DNA from: Fragilaria radians
Taxonomy: Eukaryota > Bacillariophyta > Fragilariophyceae > Fragilariales > Fragilariaceae
NCBI GenBank assembly: GCA_900642245.1
Contig: CAAAJI010000003.1
Span: 1,018,876-1,082,875, forward strand
Reading direction: 5' to 3'
DNA: 64,000 nt
The translations under genes and the position numbers were made by a program. Numbering within the stretch: the first letter of the stretch is position 1; the number at the start of each line of letters is the position of its first letter. Shown one piece after another: positions 23,189 through 34,166 of the stretch. The notes beneath the pieces are model-generated. The model was not told where the DNA came from, ran no database searches, and worked only from the letters and a program-made list of their open reading frames with translations.

Positions 23189-24228
23189 ATGGGACAAGTG
23201 TTTGGATCCGAGAAGCCTCTAAAAGAGGTTTTGCGAGAAAACAAGCGCCTCATCAACCGTGGCGTTCGAGAATTGGATCGTGAAAAAATATCCTTAGAAC
23301 GTGAAGAAAAGAGATTAATTATGGATATTAAAAAGGCAGCTCGGGAGGGACAAATGCAGAGTGTCAAAATCATGGCCAAGGTGCGTCAGAAACAAACTCT
23401 TTGTGTCGTTAGGAATTTGGTTTGGATTGAATTAGATTTGGCACGACACTATATTCTGTTGTTGACATTGTTCAGTTGCTTTCTTTGGGGTGGGAATGAT
23501 TGCATTTCATTTGATAAATGGTAGAAATTACTTCCTACATTTCCCCGCTTCCTATCTATGAGTGAATGTGATTTTTGTACGATTCTGAAAATGTACTGAC
23601 TTAAGCTATTTCTGATTTTTCTCGGGAGAAAAGGATTTGGTGAGAACTCGGCAACACATAACAAAATTTATCGAGATGCGAAGTCATTTACAAGGTTGTG
23701 CTTTGAAGTTACAAACTGTTAAGTCACATCAGGCAATGGCTGAAGCCATGGGAAATACAGCTAAGGCAATGGTGCGTAAAATTGTTGTTTCAATACTCAA
23801 CATTCTAATTGTTTATGATTTCCCTCATTGGCTTTTGATAATCTCGAAACATAATATCACTATTTTATCTCTAGGCTAAGATGAATAAGGTTGTTAATGT
23901 GCAATCTATCACGAAAATGATGGCCGACTTTGAACGAGAAAATGCCAAAACCGAAATGATGCAAGAGATAATGGGAGATGCTATCGATGATGCCCTTGGC
24001 GATGCAGATACCGAAGGCGAAGAGGATCGCATTGTATCGCAAGTCTTGGATGAGATTGGAGTTTCGTTTGGTGAAGAGATTCCAGATGCTCCACTGGCTT
24101 TGGGAACACCCGGTAAGATGGAGTCAGCAATGGCACAGCCGGGAAAGACTGCTGCTGCGGCTGGTGGTGGTGGAGGAGACGCTGCTCTAACCGACTTGGA
24201 AGCGCGATTGAACAATCTTCGAAAGTAG
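23189..24228 (+). CDS. CHMP2: ESCRT-III subunit CHMP2/VPS2
   Basis: Three exons: 23189..23380, 23634..23771, 23875..24228 (introns 253 and 102 nt, both phase 0, donors GTGCGT), 227 residues, the usual CHMP2 length. ESCRT-III subunits polymerise on membranes for multivesicular-body sorting and abscission. The N-terminus MGQVFGSEKPLKEVLRENKR and the basic helix that follows are typical of CHMP2A/VPS2. Exon 2 carries QHITKFIEMRSHLQG and exon 3 starts AKMNKVVNVQSITKMM. The C-terminus ends LTDLEARLNNLRK, a good MIM1 motif (LxxRLxxLK/R) for binding the MIT domain of Vps4. A Gly run (residues about 208-212) precedes it. The 3' end faces the ABHD10-like gene, 218 bp away. Confidence 0.93.
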
Positions 24229-24446
24229 CGTAGCATAGGTCATATTTTGCCACGATCGATTAAATCAAGCAGTGTGGTTTAGTCCAGTAGTGTCAAGACT
24301 GGCAGAATTTGTCGACTTAGAACAGTGTATCTACTTCAGAAATTACAATTACATTACATTTTCCGTTTCCCGACGTAAAAATTCCTGTTCGGCTTCTAGT
24401 CTAGTGTGTCTTGCTCGCCAATAGTATGCTTACAATGCAAGAAGAG

Positions 24447-25154
24447 TCAATGTAACAGTGAATCCACAGCATCTATTATCAGACTACAATCCCTTTCTGT
24501 AGAAAGACGATGATCTCCATCTGGTATTAGACTTAATTTGGCATTGTCAGATTCTAACTTTTCCAAAATTCGAAGGGACGTTGTCCATGGCACATCCACA
24601 TCTTTCATGCCGTGAAGGAGACGAACGGGGGCATTATGCACCTGAATTGATTTCCTTTGAAACAGACTCCATTGCTTTGCATCAGATATAAATTTATTTG
24701 TGTAAGGGTATTTCTCAGTATCATATTTCGATGGGCGATATAGTACGGCCGAATCATGTAATTGGACATCATCGCCTAACCAAAGCTCTGCAGCGAGAGC
24801 GACAGCAACGATTCCATGAACCGGAATTGTACTTGCCACTAAAAATGCGATCCATGCACCCATGGAAGATCCTACCAGAATTGCGGGTTCAAAAGGAGAC
24901 AGATGTTGAATCATAGAAAGAGAATCTTGGTACCAATCTGTTAATGTCAGGTCGAGAAAGTCTCCTTCTGATGAACCATGTCCACGATAATCGAATCGAC
25001 AGAACGCTCGTCCAGTTTGTCTACAATGCTGTTCCAAGGTCATGGCCTTTATGCCCCCCATAGATGATCGATAACCAGGTAAGAATATGATTGTTGGATT
25101 GATACCTCCTGAATGATGATACGAGAGACCCTGCCACATTTCGTTTGAAACCAT
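24447..25154 (-). CDS. Alpha/beta hydrolase, ABHD10-like thioesterase/esterase
   Basis: Single exon, 235 residues, ATG at 25154. Alpha/beta-hydrolase fold with IIFLPGYRSSMGGIKA (oxyanion-loop side), FDYRGHGSSEGDF, nucleophile elbow GSSMG with Ser97, MKDVDVPW supplying the acid (near residue 195), and GDHRLS supplying the histidine near the C-terminus. The arrangement fits ABHD10, a mitochondrial acyl-protein thioesterase/acyl-glucuronide esterase, and its bacterial relatives. No clear targeting peptide is seen at this start, so location is not established. It faces CHMP2 tail to tail. Confidence 0.85.
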   Translation of the reverse strand: MVSNEMWQGLSYHHSGGINPTIIFLPGYRSSMGGIKAMTLEQHCRQTGRAFCRFDYRGHGSSEGDFLDLTLTDWYQDSLSMIQHLSPFEPAILVGSSMGAWIAFLVASTIPVHGIVAVALAAELWLGDDVQLHDSAVLYRPSKYDTEKYPYTNKFISDAKQWSLFQRKSIQVHNAPVRLLHGMKDVDVPWTTSLRILEKLESDNAKLSLIPDGDHRLSTERDCSLIIDAVDSLLH

Positions 25155-25639
25155 TCTAGAATTTGATAACTTTTAGTAAAGTCGGACAACTCGTCTCTCG
25201 CAATGACGATTTTTTAAAGCAGTTCTTCTTGATTGTAAATTAAGAAAAATCTGTAGTTAATCATCTCCACAAGCATCACCAACCACTGAATGATTAAGGG
25301 TTTGCAACTAACAGTGAATCTCAAAACAATTTAACATCCACAATTACTTGCACCACTTGTACTCATATAGATGTATGTGTAGGAGAAATACTGTAAGTTA
25401 GTTAATTCATTTTCAGAAGAATTTTTATTTTTTGGATCCGAATCATATGACTTCGACTAATAGCTACGGCTGGATCAACAGGATCGCATTTCCCGTTGAA
25501 AAGTTTGAGAAGTTTGTAACGACGCTTCTTGTCTTTTTTCAGTCTATTCCTCGTTAACAAACCTGGCGAAGACACGATAATTCGAAAGTAGCTTGCAGCC
25601 TTCCGCTGTGCCTTCTAAACTAGAAAACGCTATATGTTT
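25155..25639. other. Intergenic, no gene seen
   Basis: Upstream side of the hydrolase and 5' flank of the Penelope-like element. No terminal repeat was recognised. Confidence 0.5.
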
Positions 25640-28600
25640 GTTACTCCTACCTCTCATCTACGTGCCCATCACTCTTTACTTTTACAACCCCTAACCATCC
25701 CTTCAAAAATGGACACCTCTGCGACCCCCTCACCATCAAAAGAGTGCTCTTCGATAACACAGTTGAAACTCACAGCTCTGCAACAGGAACCCCATCCGCT
25801 AGAGCTAAGCACCTTATTAAACAAGGGCTAGCGTTGCTAGATGACATGGTAGCGGCTTACTTCCTTTGCTTCCCAATCAAGCTTTTTACCAATCGTTTGA
25901 GGATCGACCAGAAGCTTAAAGCCATGAACAAGCTAGACACTGAACATATACCCTCCAGTCAACACTTCAAGCTCTCACTTGACTGTAGCACCGACATTAA
26001 ATCAAAAGATGAATTCAAAGAATTGAACTCCACCTTTGACAACACAATCACCACCTTCCAATCCATCAGAAAAGGGATATTTAAATCAGTCCTTCAGCTA
26101 GAAATGGAAACCATCACCAACGACTCTGCCTCTGTCCTTCTTAAATTCTCCGATAGCCTAATTGATTATTTTACACTCATGGAAAGGCGCCCAGATTCTC
26201 TCCCACTCAACTGCAAGCGCTCAATTCTTTTATCAATTGCCCAGACAGGATTGACAGATCTATTAAAAATCGACAATTATTTATTCCTTGACGCAATTGA
26301 TGGTAAATACAATATCAACTTACCTTCTGATAAAGATGATTCCTCTACACCTTCAGAGGAACACCCTGATAGCTCTGATAGCATTTCCGTATGCTCCGAC
26401 AACATCTCAATGGATTCAAGTACTTTCACCAATCAGTTTAATACATCCCAATCCCAAACTCATGAAACTTATGACACTATTGCTAACAACGTTAGACTGT
26501 TGCTCTTTGCCTGCCTTAAGCCCCCACTACAAGCTTCTTTTGATTTCTCAGAAACAGCTTCTTTTAAAAGAACGCTCTCGAAATTTGTAGCTCACAAAAT
26601 TTCAAAGAATCAGGCTGATGACACAAACAATTTCATCAACAATCTGCAATCAGACAACAACACAACCATCAAAACGATTGTTGAAACAGCATTACACACT
26701 CAGAAAAAAATATTTCAACGTAAACATTTATCCCTTGAAAATCAGCTCAAAAACCTGTCCAAAACGTTAACATCACCTAAGGACTTAAAAAACATCACAA
26801 GGGAAGGTTCGGTTTGCCCTTCCCGCTCAACTTCAAAGCACACACAAAAAAGTTGAAGTCCCTCACCAAAAGCTTCCACAAAGTCACCTTCACAAAACCA
26901 GAGACGGCAAGTGAATCCAAGTCCCGATTCCAGGAAACAGAATCAACGACCTGCGCAACACTCCCGAGAAAAGCAACAACTCTCAAAGAGCCCTCACTGA
27001 CACCAAGGACAGAGCTCAACCAAAAGATCAAAGAGTCCAAATCACCACTATAGCCAGCGTCAAAATCTTCCCCTGAACCCTACCAAAAACAGCAAATAAA
27101 GCCGCGCCATACCACAGACCTAAATCAAGAAAAAGTCGCCGCATCCTGCTTAGGAGAAAAAGGAAAACGTTAGCCAGGTCCTTCGCAATTGTAGACCACG
27201 TAATGTCTAAAAAACCACCACCTTATATCAAAACTTCATATGACAAGGACCACTTTTTAACTTTCAACACTCCAATTAGAAAGTTAAAGGAAAAAGCCAA
27301 CTTTTTACTGAACTTACCGCTACGTATCTTAAACCTCCTTCCTCAAATTTTGAACGCCCACAACCTAAGATCTCACTCAATCCCCCCCTTTCAAACTCTT
27401 ATTGGGGCTTGGCCTAAAATTTTGTTTAACACCCAAACAAGCTTCCTCCGAAACTGTTCTAAACACCTCCTTGGATCATTTCACGAATGATATCTATCCC
27501 AAATATATATTTGGCACCAATGACCCCTTCAATGTCAAACCATATTGCCGGACAAACTACAAATTCTCCTCGCGCCAGGTATCTAGATCCGTCTTACAGA
27601 AAATCACACTTTTCAGAGAAAAAATATCACTCCTTTTCTCAAAAACTTTCAATCTATTTCACAAAGCAAATGCTGCACTGGTTCCGAAATTCTGATTCCA
27701 CTCTTGTCGTCAAAAGTGATAAAAATTTAGGGCCAGTCATTGTTGATAGAAAAGATTATTTATCTCAAGCTTTTTCCCACCTTCAAAACAGAAACATCTA
27801 CTCGGGCTTGAACGAAACGCAAGCTCTCTACCGTATGCAATTTATCTACAAAGAGATAGATACCTTTATTAAAAGACACAACAGTACCCTTTCTGAAGAC
27901 GACTTAAAATATTTTAAAGCTATGCACAAAAAAGTCAACAATTCACCTAACAACCTCATACGTATGGCAAAATTTTACATCCTCTTTAAGCTGCATAAAA
28001 CGCCGTTATCCACGCGTCCTATTGTTGCAATCTCTGGCACCATACTGGAAGGTCTAGGTAAATGGCTTGATACCCAACTTCAACCCATTTGCCGCTCTTT
28101 TCCAACCTTCCTTGGAAGTTCCTTGGATCTAGTCAACGACTTATGCAATCACAACCAACAATGGTTCAATTACAATCCGAATTTTCAATTTCTAACTGCT
28201 GATGCCATATCCATGTATACCAACATTGATACTAGTCATGCTCTTACAGAAATTGCACAATTCCTTGATTCCTATCCCTTGACTCGGAACCTTCCTTCAA
28301 AGACTGCCATAATCTCTGCTCTATCCATCATTATGAAAAACAACGTATTTTCTTTCGGTGACACTTTCTTTCTCCAAACAAGCGGCACAGCTATGGGCGC
28401 ACCCCCGGCTTGTATGTACACAACCCTATATTTTTTTATCCATGAAAGACAATTGATAGAGTGCTACAACCCTGCTTTTCAATATTATAAACGATACATT
28501 GACGATATTTTTATCGTGGTCGACGCTGCAAATACAGGATTCGACACAGCATGATTCCAGCATGAGCTATCCTTTGGCAACCTCCGCTGGACAGTCTCAA

Positions 28601-28735
28601 CTTTAACTACAAGTTGTACTTTCCTAGATGTCTCAATAACTAAGGAACAATCAGCACCAGCACCCCGAATAACTACTTCCTTGGCGACCAAGCCAATGAA
28701 TCTCCATGCCTTCATTCCCCTAATATTTCATTCTA
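25640..28735 (+). mobile_element. Penelope-like retroelement, degraded and 3'-truncated
   Basis: The region holds a first open frame (25744-26856, no ATG at its head; first in-frame ATG 25846) of 370 codons, hydrophilic and Ser/Asp/Lys-rich, and a reverse transcriptase further down. Frames change near 26815-26856, 27402-27490 and 27650-27695, and an in-frame TGA at 28552 interrupts the RT where Trp would fit. Sequence resembling the RT thumb (LRWTVSTLTTSCTFLDVSI) continues after that stop to 28735, where similarity ends. No GIY-YIG endonuclease was found. The 5' limit is approximate. Confidence 0.7.
27402..28735 (+). pseudogene. Penelope-like reverse transcriptase
   Basis: RT landmarks in order: SDKNLGPVIVDRKDY (finger region), FYILFKLHKTPLSTRPIV, LTADAISMYTNID (motif A, first catalytic Asp), TSGTAMGAPPACMYTTLYFF (motif B) and YKRYIDDIFIVV (motif C, with the two Asp). 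This combination of a KLHK-x-P-x-RPIV segment, GTAMG and RYIDDIF is characteristic of Penelope-like elements and not of LTR or LINE RTs. The upstream frame 27402-27695 carries the preceding part and shifts near 27690. TGA at 28552-28554 and loss of everything after 28735 make it inactive. Confidence 0.8.
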
Positions 28736-28745
28736 AATAAAATAA

Positions 28746-28811
28746 GTCAAAAGATATTTTGACTAACCAGAATACTCTGGATATAAAAATTCATCCTAAA
28801 TAATAGGATGA
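28746..28811. repeat. Two short hairpins just past the element
   Basis: GTCAAAA (28746-28752) pairs with TTTTGAC (28757-28763), and TCATCCTA (28791-28798) pairs with TAGGATGA (28804-28811) over a 5-base loop. They sit within 80 bp of the point where the Penelope-like similarity ends. A role in the element or in termination is not shown. Confidence 0.5.
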
Positions 28812-29062
28812 TCAAAAGGAATACTATAATACCGAAAAATTAGTCAATCAAGACTCCAATCTTGTATGATTAATAAACAAGAGTAGTCTTTCATAATTTT
28901 CTAAAAAATAGAACATAATTTTTCCACTTTCAATCTCCGCAGAGCATTGTGATCACAGCACCTTTAGAGTGTTGATCGTGGAAAAAAGCACAACTATCAG
29001 TTAAGTGAAGACTGCTATCCTTTTTATTCATATTAAATTTCTTTCCGTTTTCAGTTGCAATC

Positions 29063-30330
29063 ATGTCTCTGAGCAAGTTTCAACGTACCGCGGGATTACC
29101 TGCAGCAGTTCGCGAGAACCCTCCCATTCTGTTTGTTCTCAAGGTAAAGAAGGGTGAGAAAGAGACGGTCGAGAGTGATAAGACGGAAACAATTAAGCTT
29201 GAGTTTTTCCTAGATCCGGATAATCCCGCAACAAAATACCAGCGTCATTTTCTTGTATTTAAGGATGGACATGCGGAAGACTGGATCAAGTGGTTAATGG
29301 GTTATAGAGAAATTGAGAGACATATGCCCATGAGAGAACCGGTGGATAAAACTCGGATGGTTCGGACGTTACTTAAGGGTCAGGCATTGTCCTACTGGGA
29401 GCACCATCTCAATCGGCGTCTTGTAACAGAGGATGGAGATCTGCCGGACAATGACCTTTTGGAATTAGTCATGAGAGATGTGGGATTGGAGTACATTCCA
29501 AAAAGGGCCATTCACGTTCAAAACTATTACATGCGGTGAGGGCTTTACTTAGGCTACAATACTATGGTACAACAATTTGTTGAGCGTCTCAAAGATTGAA
29601 ATTGTTACTTACTTTTTTTTCCTGAGGAAAATCCTAAACAGTTAGATTTGGACAAAATTATTGAGATCCTTGACCAAGCAAAGAATCCTAAGTGGCAAGA
29701 GGCTATGATTGCAGCAAAAATCGACATTTTCGAAATGAGCTATGATAAATCTGTCAACTATTTTAAACGATTGGAGAATTTAGAGACAATCCGCCAGACA
29801 AATGGTATGGCCCCGGTGAAAACGGAGACAAAAAATAGTAATAGTAGTAATAAAAACCCTAAAATTGTGAAAACTTTGAAAACGTGGTGTCACGTATGTG
29901 ACAAAAACAATAATGATACTTCGTAATGTCGCGCGGTTGCGCATCTGAAAAAGTCCAAAAAAGGTCGTTTTGAAGCTAGGAAGGTAAATCCTCCCGAAAC
30001 AAATCTCTGGCATTTTTGGTTGAAGAAACAGTTGAAACCCAACAAAAACAAAAAGAAACGTAAGTTGGAGTCAATCCTCAGCACAGAAACAGTAAATTTA
30101 ACCGCTAGTAGCGATGATGATGATGAGTAATTTTTTATTCCAAACCGTAGGGTAGAAAAAAAACTCCCAAAGCGTACTAAAAGTTCCCCACCGACTACTG
30201 AAATAATTGTGAAGGTAAAAATCTCCCAAAACGAGGAAAAAGTGCTATGAGCCCTTATTGACACCGGGACAAGTAGTATTATAGTTCTTGCTGGATTTAT
30301 TCCATCAAGAAACCTCGTACAAGTAGGAAT
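29063..30330 (+). pseudogene. Gypsy-type gag and protease remnant
   Basis: ATG 29063 opens a 158-codon frame of gag (FLDPDNPATKYQRHFLVFKD, EDWIKWLMGYREIE, GQALSYWEHHLNRR) that ends at TGA 29537. Gag continues with further stops through LLFFPEENPKQLDLDK (about 29605-29655) and the frame 29648-29926, ending in a degraded zinc knuckle CHVCDKNNN. An acidic tail (TASSDDDDE, 30105-30130) follows, then ALIDTGTSS near 30250, the DTG active-site motif of a retropepsin. Internal stops at 29537, 29597, 29924 and 30128 show it is dead. No reverse transcriptase of this element was found to the right; the next homology is to a different element type. Confidence 0.75.
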
Positions 30331-30479
30331 AACTGAAACAACTTGGAAAACTATCAACAATGTTTAAGTCATGTAACCTGAGCTCCAAGCAGTTACCACA
30401 ACATTACAAATTACTCCTTGGACTAGAATTGAATCCAACCATGAGATTCAACCCCAATGGCCATCATTCAGATGTCTCT

Positions 30480-31150
30480 AAATAGATTTACTGATGACGT
30501 CTACCAACAATTCATTTCTCGACCCAATGACCCTGACTCCATCCGAAAATTATACATAAGACCAGGACACAGTTGGGAAATACCAACAAATTGACCCAAA
30601 CTTGGTAAATTGCTGCAATACCTTCCATGCCACTGTACAATCAGTTTTTCACACAAAGTCATGTAAAGGTCTAGCACCAAACCTGCTTTCAGACCAAAGA
30701 CAAGCCTTGAAATGGTTTTGTAACTTCTCAGATATTCTAGTAGTCAGCTCAGACAAAAACCTAGGCCTACAAAAGCTCTCAATGACCATTTTCTTGATAA
30801 AAAAGCTTATCTTTAAGTCTTAGCAACCTATCTTCCTTTCTCAAGACATATGGTGCTATAATGCCTCCCTCTAACAAGAAATACCTATCAACATCCCTTA
30901 AAAACAGCACCTTTCCCAAAGTTCTACTAACTCTATCAATCTTGTAACACCTAGGAAAGTGGTCAGATCTCCAACAACAACCCATTTGCAGATATTTGAA
31001 AACTTTGCTTCCCAGCTCTTTGAATCTTGTACATGATATCCACAACTTTAAACGCAACTGGTTAATAAATCACCGAAAACACTGCTGCAAAACTGCAGAC
31101 ACAAATTCAATATACACCATGCAACAACAAAAAACAGTGATATCCCAAAC
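30480..31150 (+). pseudogene. Second Penelope-like RT remnant, strongly decayed
   Basis: Pieces match the RT at 27402-28735: ALKWFCNFSDILVVSSDKNL (30690-30770) against HWFRNSDSTLVVKSDKNLG; LGKWSDLQQQPICRYLKTLL (30950-31010) against LGKWLDTQLQPICRSFPTFL; SSLNLVHDIHNF against SSLDLVNDLCNH; KTADTNSIYTM (31090-31120) against LTADAISMYTN. Several stops and frameshifts lie between. Divergence is much larger than expected for a recent copy. The 5' part (TDDVYQQFISRPNDPDSIRK, about 30489) is assigned only by position. Confidence 0.65.
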
Positions 31151-31169
31151 GCTTTTTTACGGGCATGGA

Positions 31170-31985
31170 CACAAATAATTTTGAGAGAGTGACAATAAAG
31201 ATCAGAGGATCGTTAGTGGACATTCTAGCATCAATGGATCCTACCGTATATCAGGAATCAAAAGGTAGTTTATGCACTGTTTCTCAAAGGCAGTATACGG
31301 AACTTCGCAAACATCCTGTATTGTTCTAAAAGAATAAAAATGAGGTCTGGAAAGTATTGGCTTTAAAATCAATCCATATAGTCTTTGTGAACTAAACAGA
31401 AAGATGAAAGGAAAACAGAACACAGGAACTTGGCACATAGAAAATACAAAGTCTAGTCATGAATATCCAGAGGTGAACTAATGGTTAGAGAAAACTTACT
31501 GAAACCCATCAGCTGCAAAAGAGGTAAAGTTCATGATTGCCTAACAATGTAACTAGATTTTACTACAAATAGAAAAACCAAAATGGATATGAAAGATTAC
31601 ATCAACAACATGATTCAAATGTTTCCAGAGATACTAGTTGATGCAAAATATCCATAGAATCAAAATTTACAACAGGATGACATCAAATTACCAAGTAGCA
31701 AAAGCTGTATTATATAGTTGTTGCCAAATGCGTATCCTTCTCAAAGAGAGCAAGACCTGATATTCAAACAGCCATTGCTTACCTAGCAACAAGAGTAAAA
31801 GATCCTGGTTAGCAAGATTGGTTTATGTTGTGCAAATTGTGAGGATGCTTAAAACAAGAAAAGGTGAAGCTTTAAGTCTCAAATTTGGAAAGCAAAATGA
31901 GAATGGATGGTACGTAGACACAATGACATGTCAAGTCATACTGGAGATGAATGCATTGATAATGTACATTCTCGAAGTAGTTAGA
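31170..31985 (+). pseudogene. Copia reverse transcriptase/RNase H remnant
   Basis: Ordered but frameshifted Copia pol pieces: VTIKIRGSLVDILASMDP (31180-31235), GFKINPYSLCELNRKMKGKQ (31350-31410), WLEKTY, a stop and NPSAAK (31484-31525), GKVHDCLTM then LDFTTNRKTKMDMKDYINNM (31522-31612), SKRARPDIQTAIAYLATRVK (31740-31800), WYVD and HNDMSSHTG (31908-31945). In intact Copia elements these segments run from the RT palm and thumb into RNase H in just this order. At least four stops lie inside. It directly follows the decayed Penelope-like remnant, so one element probably landed in or beside the other. Confidence 0.7.
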
Positions 31986-33434
31986 TATCCTTGTAAGATC
32001 CTTTTGCATTCTTTGTTGTTTTCAAAAGTCAATGGCAATTCTCTCTCAGTTCAGTATGCGCTTTCTGGTTCAAATAAGAGCATAATTCCTGCACCCAGTT
32101 GATGATCCGAGGTATCAGAGTAATCTAAAATAGTTTATCAATATCTTGGTAAGATAAGTTACTTCAAATACAATAATGTTCTTCGCTATTGAAGGGCTAT
32201 TTGATATGTTCAAACTTTATCTCCCTGAAAGTATGTCGCGATCCTCCCTGACAATGCCGATGTATGTGCGCTATTCTTTCCTGCTTTTGGGGCCTTTGTA
32301 TCAAGGACTTCTTTGATACGCACTGGTTGAAAACCTTGTCTCACAATCTAGTACTCCATTTTTCTGCAAAGAAACTAGATTTTGATTCAATGACTTTCAA
32401 ACATGCAGTTGAGAGCCTTGCTAAAGCCATTTCTAAATTTAGTAGGTAATTTGATGTGTGTTAATATTACAAATCACTAAGTTAAATCTTTACATATTCT
32501 TTTTCTAAGACAAGGTCGGACATGACATATTGGAAAAAAAGCAGGGGCAATTTTGGTTCCCATTGGTTATCACGTTTACTTGTAATTTCACAATGTTGCA
32601 AAGGCTTTTGAGCATCAGCATCTTACTGAATAAGAAACTAATGTATACGGTACCATGGCAAAGCAAAAACCTTCCATGTATTGGAAAAGGGTGTGCTCAA
32701 GTAAGGAATTGAAATTTCTGTTACAAGTGCTACAGGAAAATTATCCTCTTAATTAACATTGAGGATTGGATGCTTTTGCTAGGTAGTATGTGTATTTTAT
32801 ATACCAACCGTTTTTCTTCACTCCTTTCTTTTATCATTTTCCATTATTGAAGTTCATTTTTTGTAATCTGTTTTGATTTGACATATCTGAATTGTCCATT
32901 CTATTATGGTGCTATTTGATAAGGTACATATCTTTTCCATCAATTGAAAGTCTCTTTTGTGCTCTGTTGAACACTCGAAATGATGATAATTTATTATGTA
33001 TTATCACCGCATTTAACTTATAGTCATGTGCATCAATGTATTGATGAAGGATTATTGAACTCTGAAAAAACGAAATTTTGATAGTGCTCTAGCTGTTCGC
33101 TTGAAAAGGTAACAGGATTTTTTCCCCCTTTCTTGTTACAAGTCATTGACCGTTAGCATCTTGATTCATAACTATATACAAACGATGCATGAGAAGATGT
33201 CACAATATATAAAGTCTATATATGAAAATCGCCGTTAAGAGTGCTATTTTCCACATTATCCGTTTTTGTCGAGCATTGCATTCATGTTGAATTTTGTGAA
33301 CCAGGATTTGAATTGTTAACGATAAATTCGTAAACTTCCTACCGTTGAAAAGTCATTTTCGGCACAAAAATCGACTGCACGATGGCCTTTCACGACCAGA
33401 ATAGACATCATTAGCGAATCAACATTACGACTTA
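31986..33434. other. Intergenic, no gene seen
   Basis: Two short plus-strand frames (32264-32449, 32530-32712) have no recognisable content. Upstream sequence of the secreted-protein gene lies at its right end. Confidence 0.5.
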
Positions 33435-34166
33435 ATGCCTGACGAGATGGGATACTTGATGAGAATAAAGATAGCTGCACGATCGAGTTTCAATCGCATG
33501 CCAGGACTTTCACGAATGCTATTTCTTACGTTTGGCTTTGCGTTGCTGTGTACAGTACCCACGCCAGTTGATGCCGCGAATAGCCGAGAACTCTTCCTTG
33601 TCGATCCTTTGGCTTCAAATGGAACAAAGACAAGCTTTTCTTTCCAAGCACAGGGATACACCATCGATCATAAATCCATGTGTACTATTAGTTTATATGG
33701 GATTCCAGAAAATACAGCAGCTGGTGATCGCGATATGCTTCTCACATCAAGGTTTTTTAAGGATCGTTTCAACGATATGATGAAAAATATTGATCCCGAA
33801 ATGTCAGTTATGATTACTAGCGTCGTAATACTATCACAAACCCTGGGCACTATGGTAGATCGTCGCCAGCTTTCGGAAGTCTCTTCAGATCGAAGGTTAG
33901 CTAATAAAAAACCTCTCAAATACTCCAACTCACCTGCTGTTGTTAAATGGCTCTGCAAAAAGTGTAAGTCTGACAACAAGGATGCACGTCGAGTTTTGCA
34001 AGAAGCTATGGTCGAATCTGACTTTGTCAGTGCATTTGCGAATGATCTAAAGGATGGAGATAGTACATATCTTGCAAATGCACTTGAAGCCACTCAATGC
34101 TTGAGGATTACCTGTGATAATGAACGGGTAATAGAAACTGAAAACTGTGCCGTTTTTGGTTTATAA
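33435..34166 (+). CDS. Putative secreted or membrane-anchored protein, family unknown
   Basis: Single exon, 243 residues from ATG 33435. A hydrophobic stretch at residues 29-41 (MLFLTFGFALLCT) followed by PTPVDAANS looks like a signal peptide with cleavage after ALA-like small residues; starting at Met22 (33498) would make it a classical N-terminal signal, so the upstream Mets may be non-initiating. The mature part has six or seven cysteines, including KWLCKKCKS and three in the last 35 residues, and a basic region DRRLANKKPLK. No known domain recognised. Composition and an uninterrupted frame support a real gene. Confidence 0.7.
   Translation: MPDEMGYLMRIKIAARSSFNRMPGLSRMLFLTFGFALLCTVPTPVDAANSRELFLVDPLASNGTKTSFSFQAQGYTIDHKSMCTISLYGIPENTAAGDRDMLLTSRFFKDRFNDMMKNIDPEMSVMITSVVILSQTLGTMVDRRQLSEVSSDRRLANKKPLKYSNSPAVVKWLCKKCKSDNKDARRVLQEAMVESDFVSAFANDLKDGDSTYLANALEATQCLRITCDNERVIETENCAVFGL

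Noticed and set aside
31818..32102. A 94-codon plus-strand frame as a gene
   Set aside because: It is an out-of-frame reading through the Copia RT/RNase H remnant.
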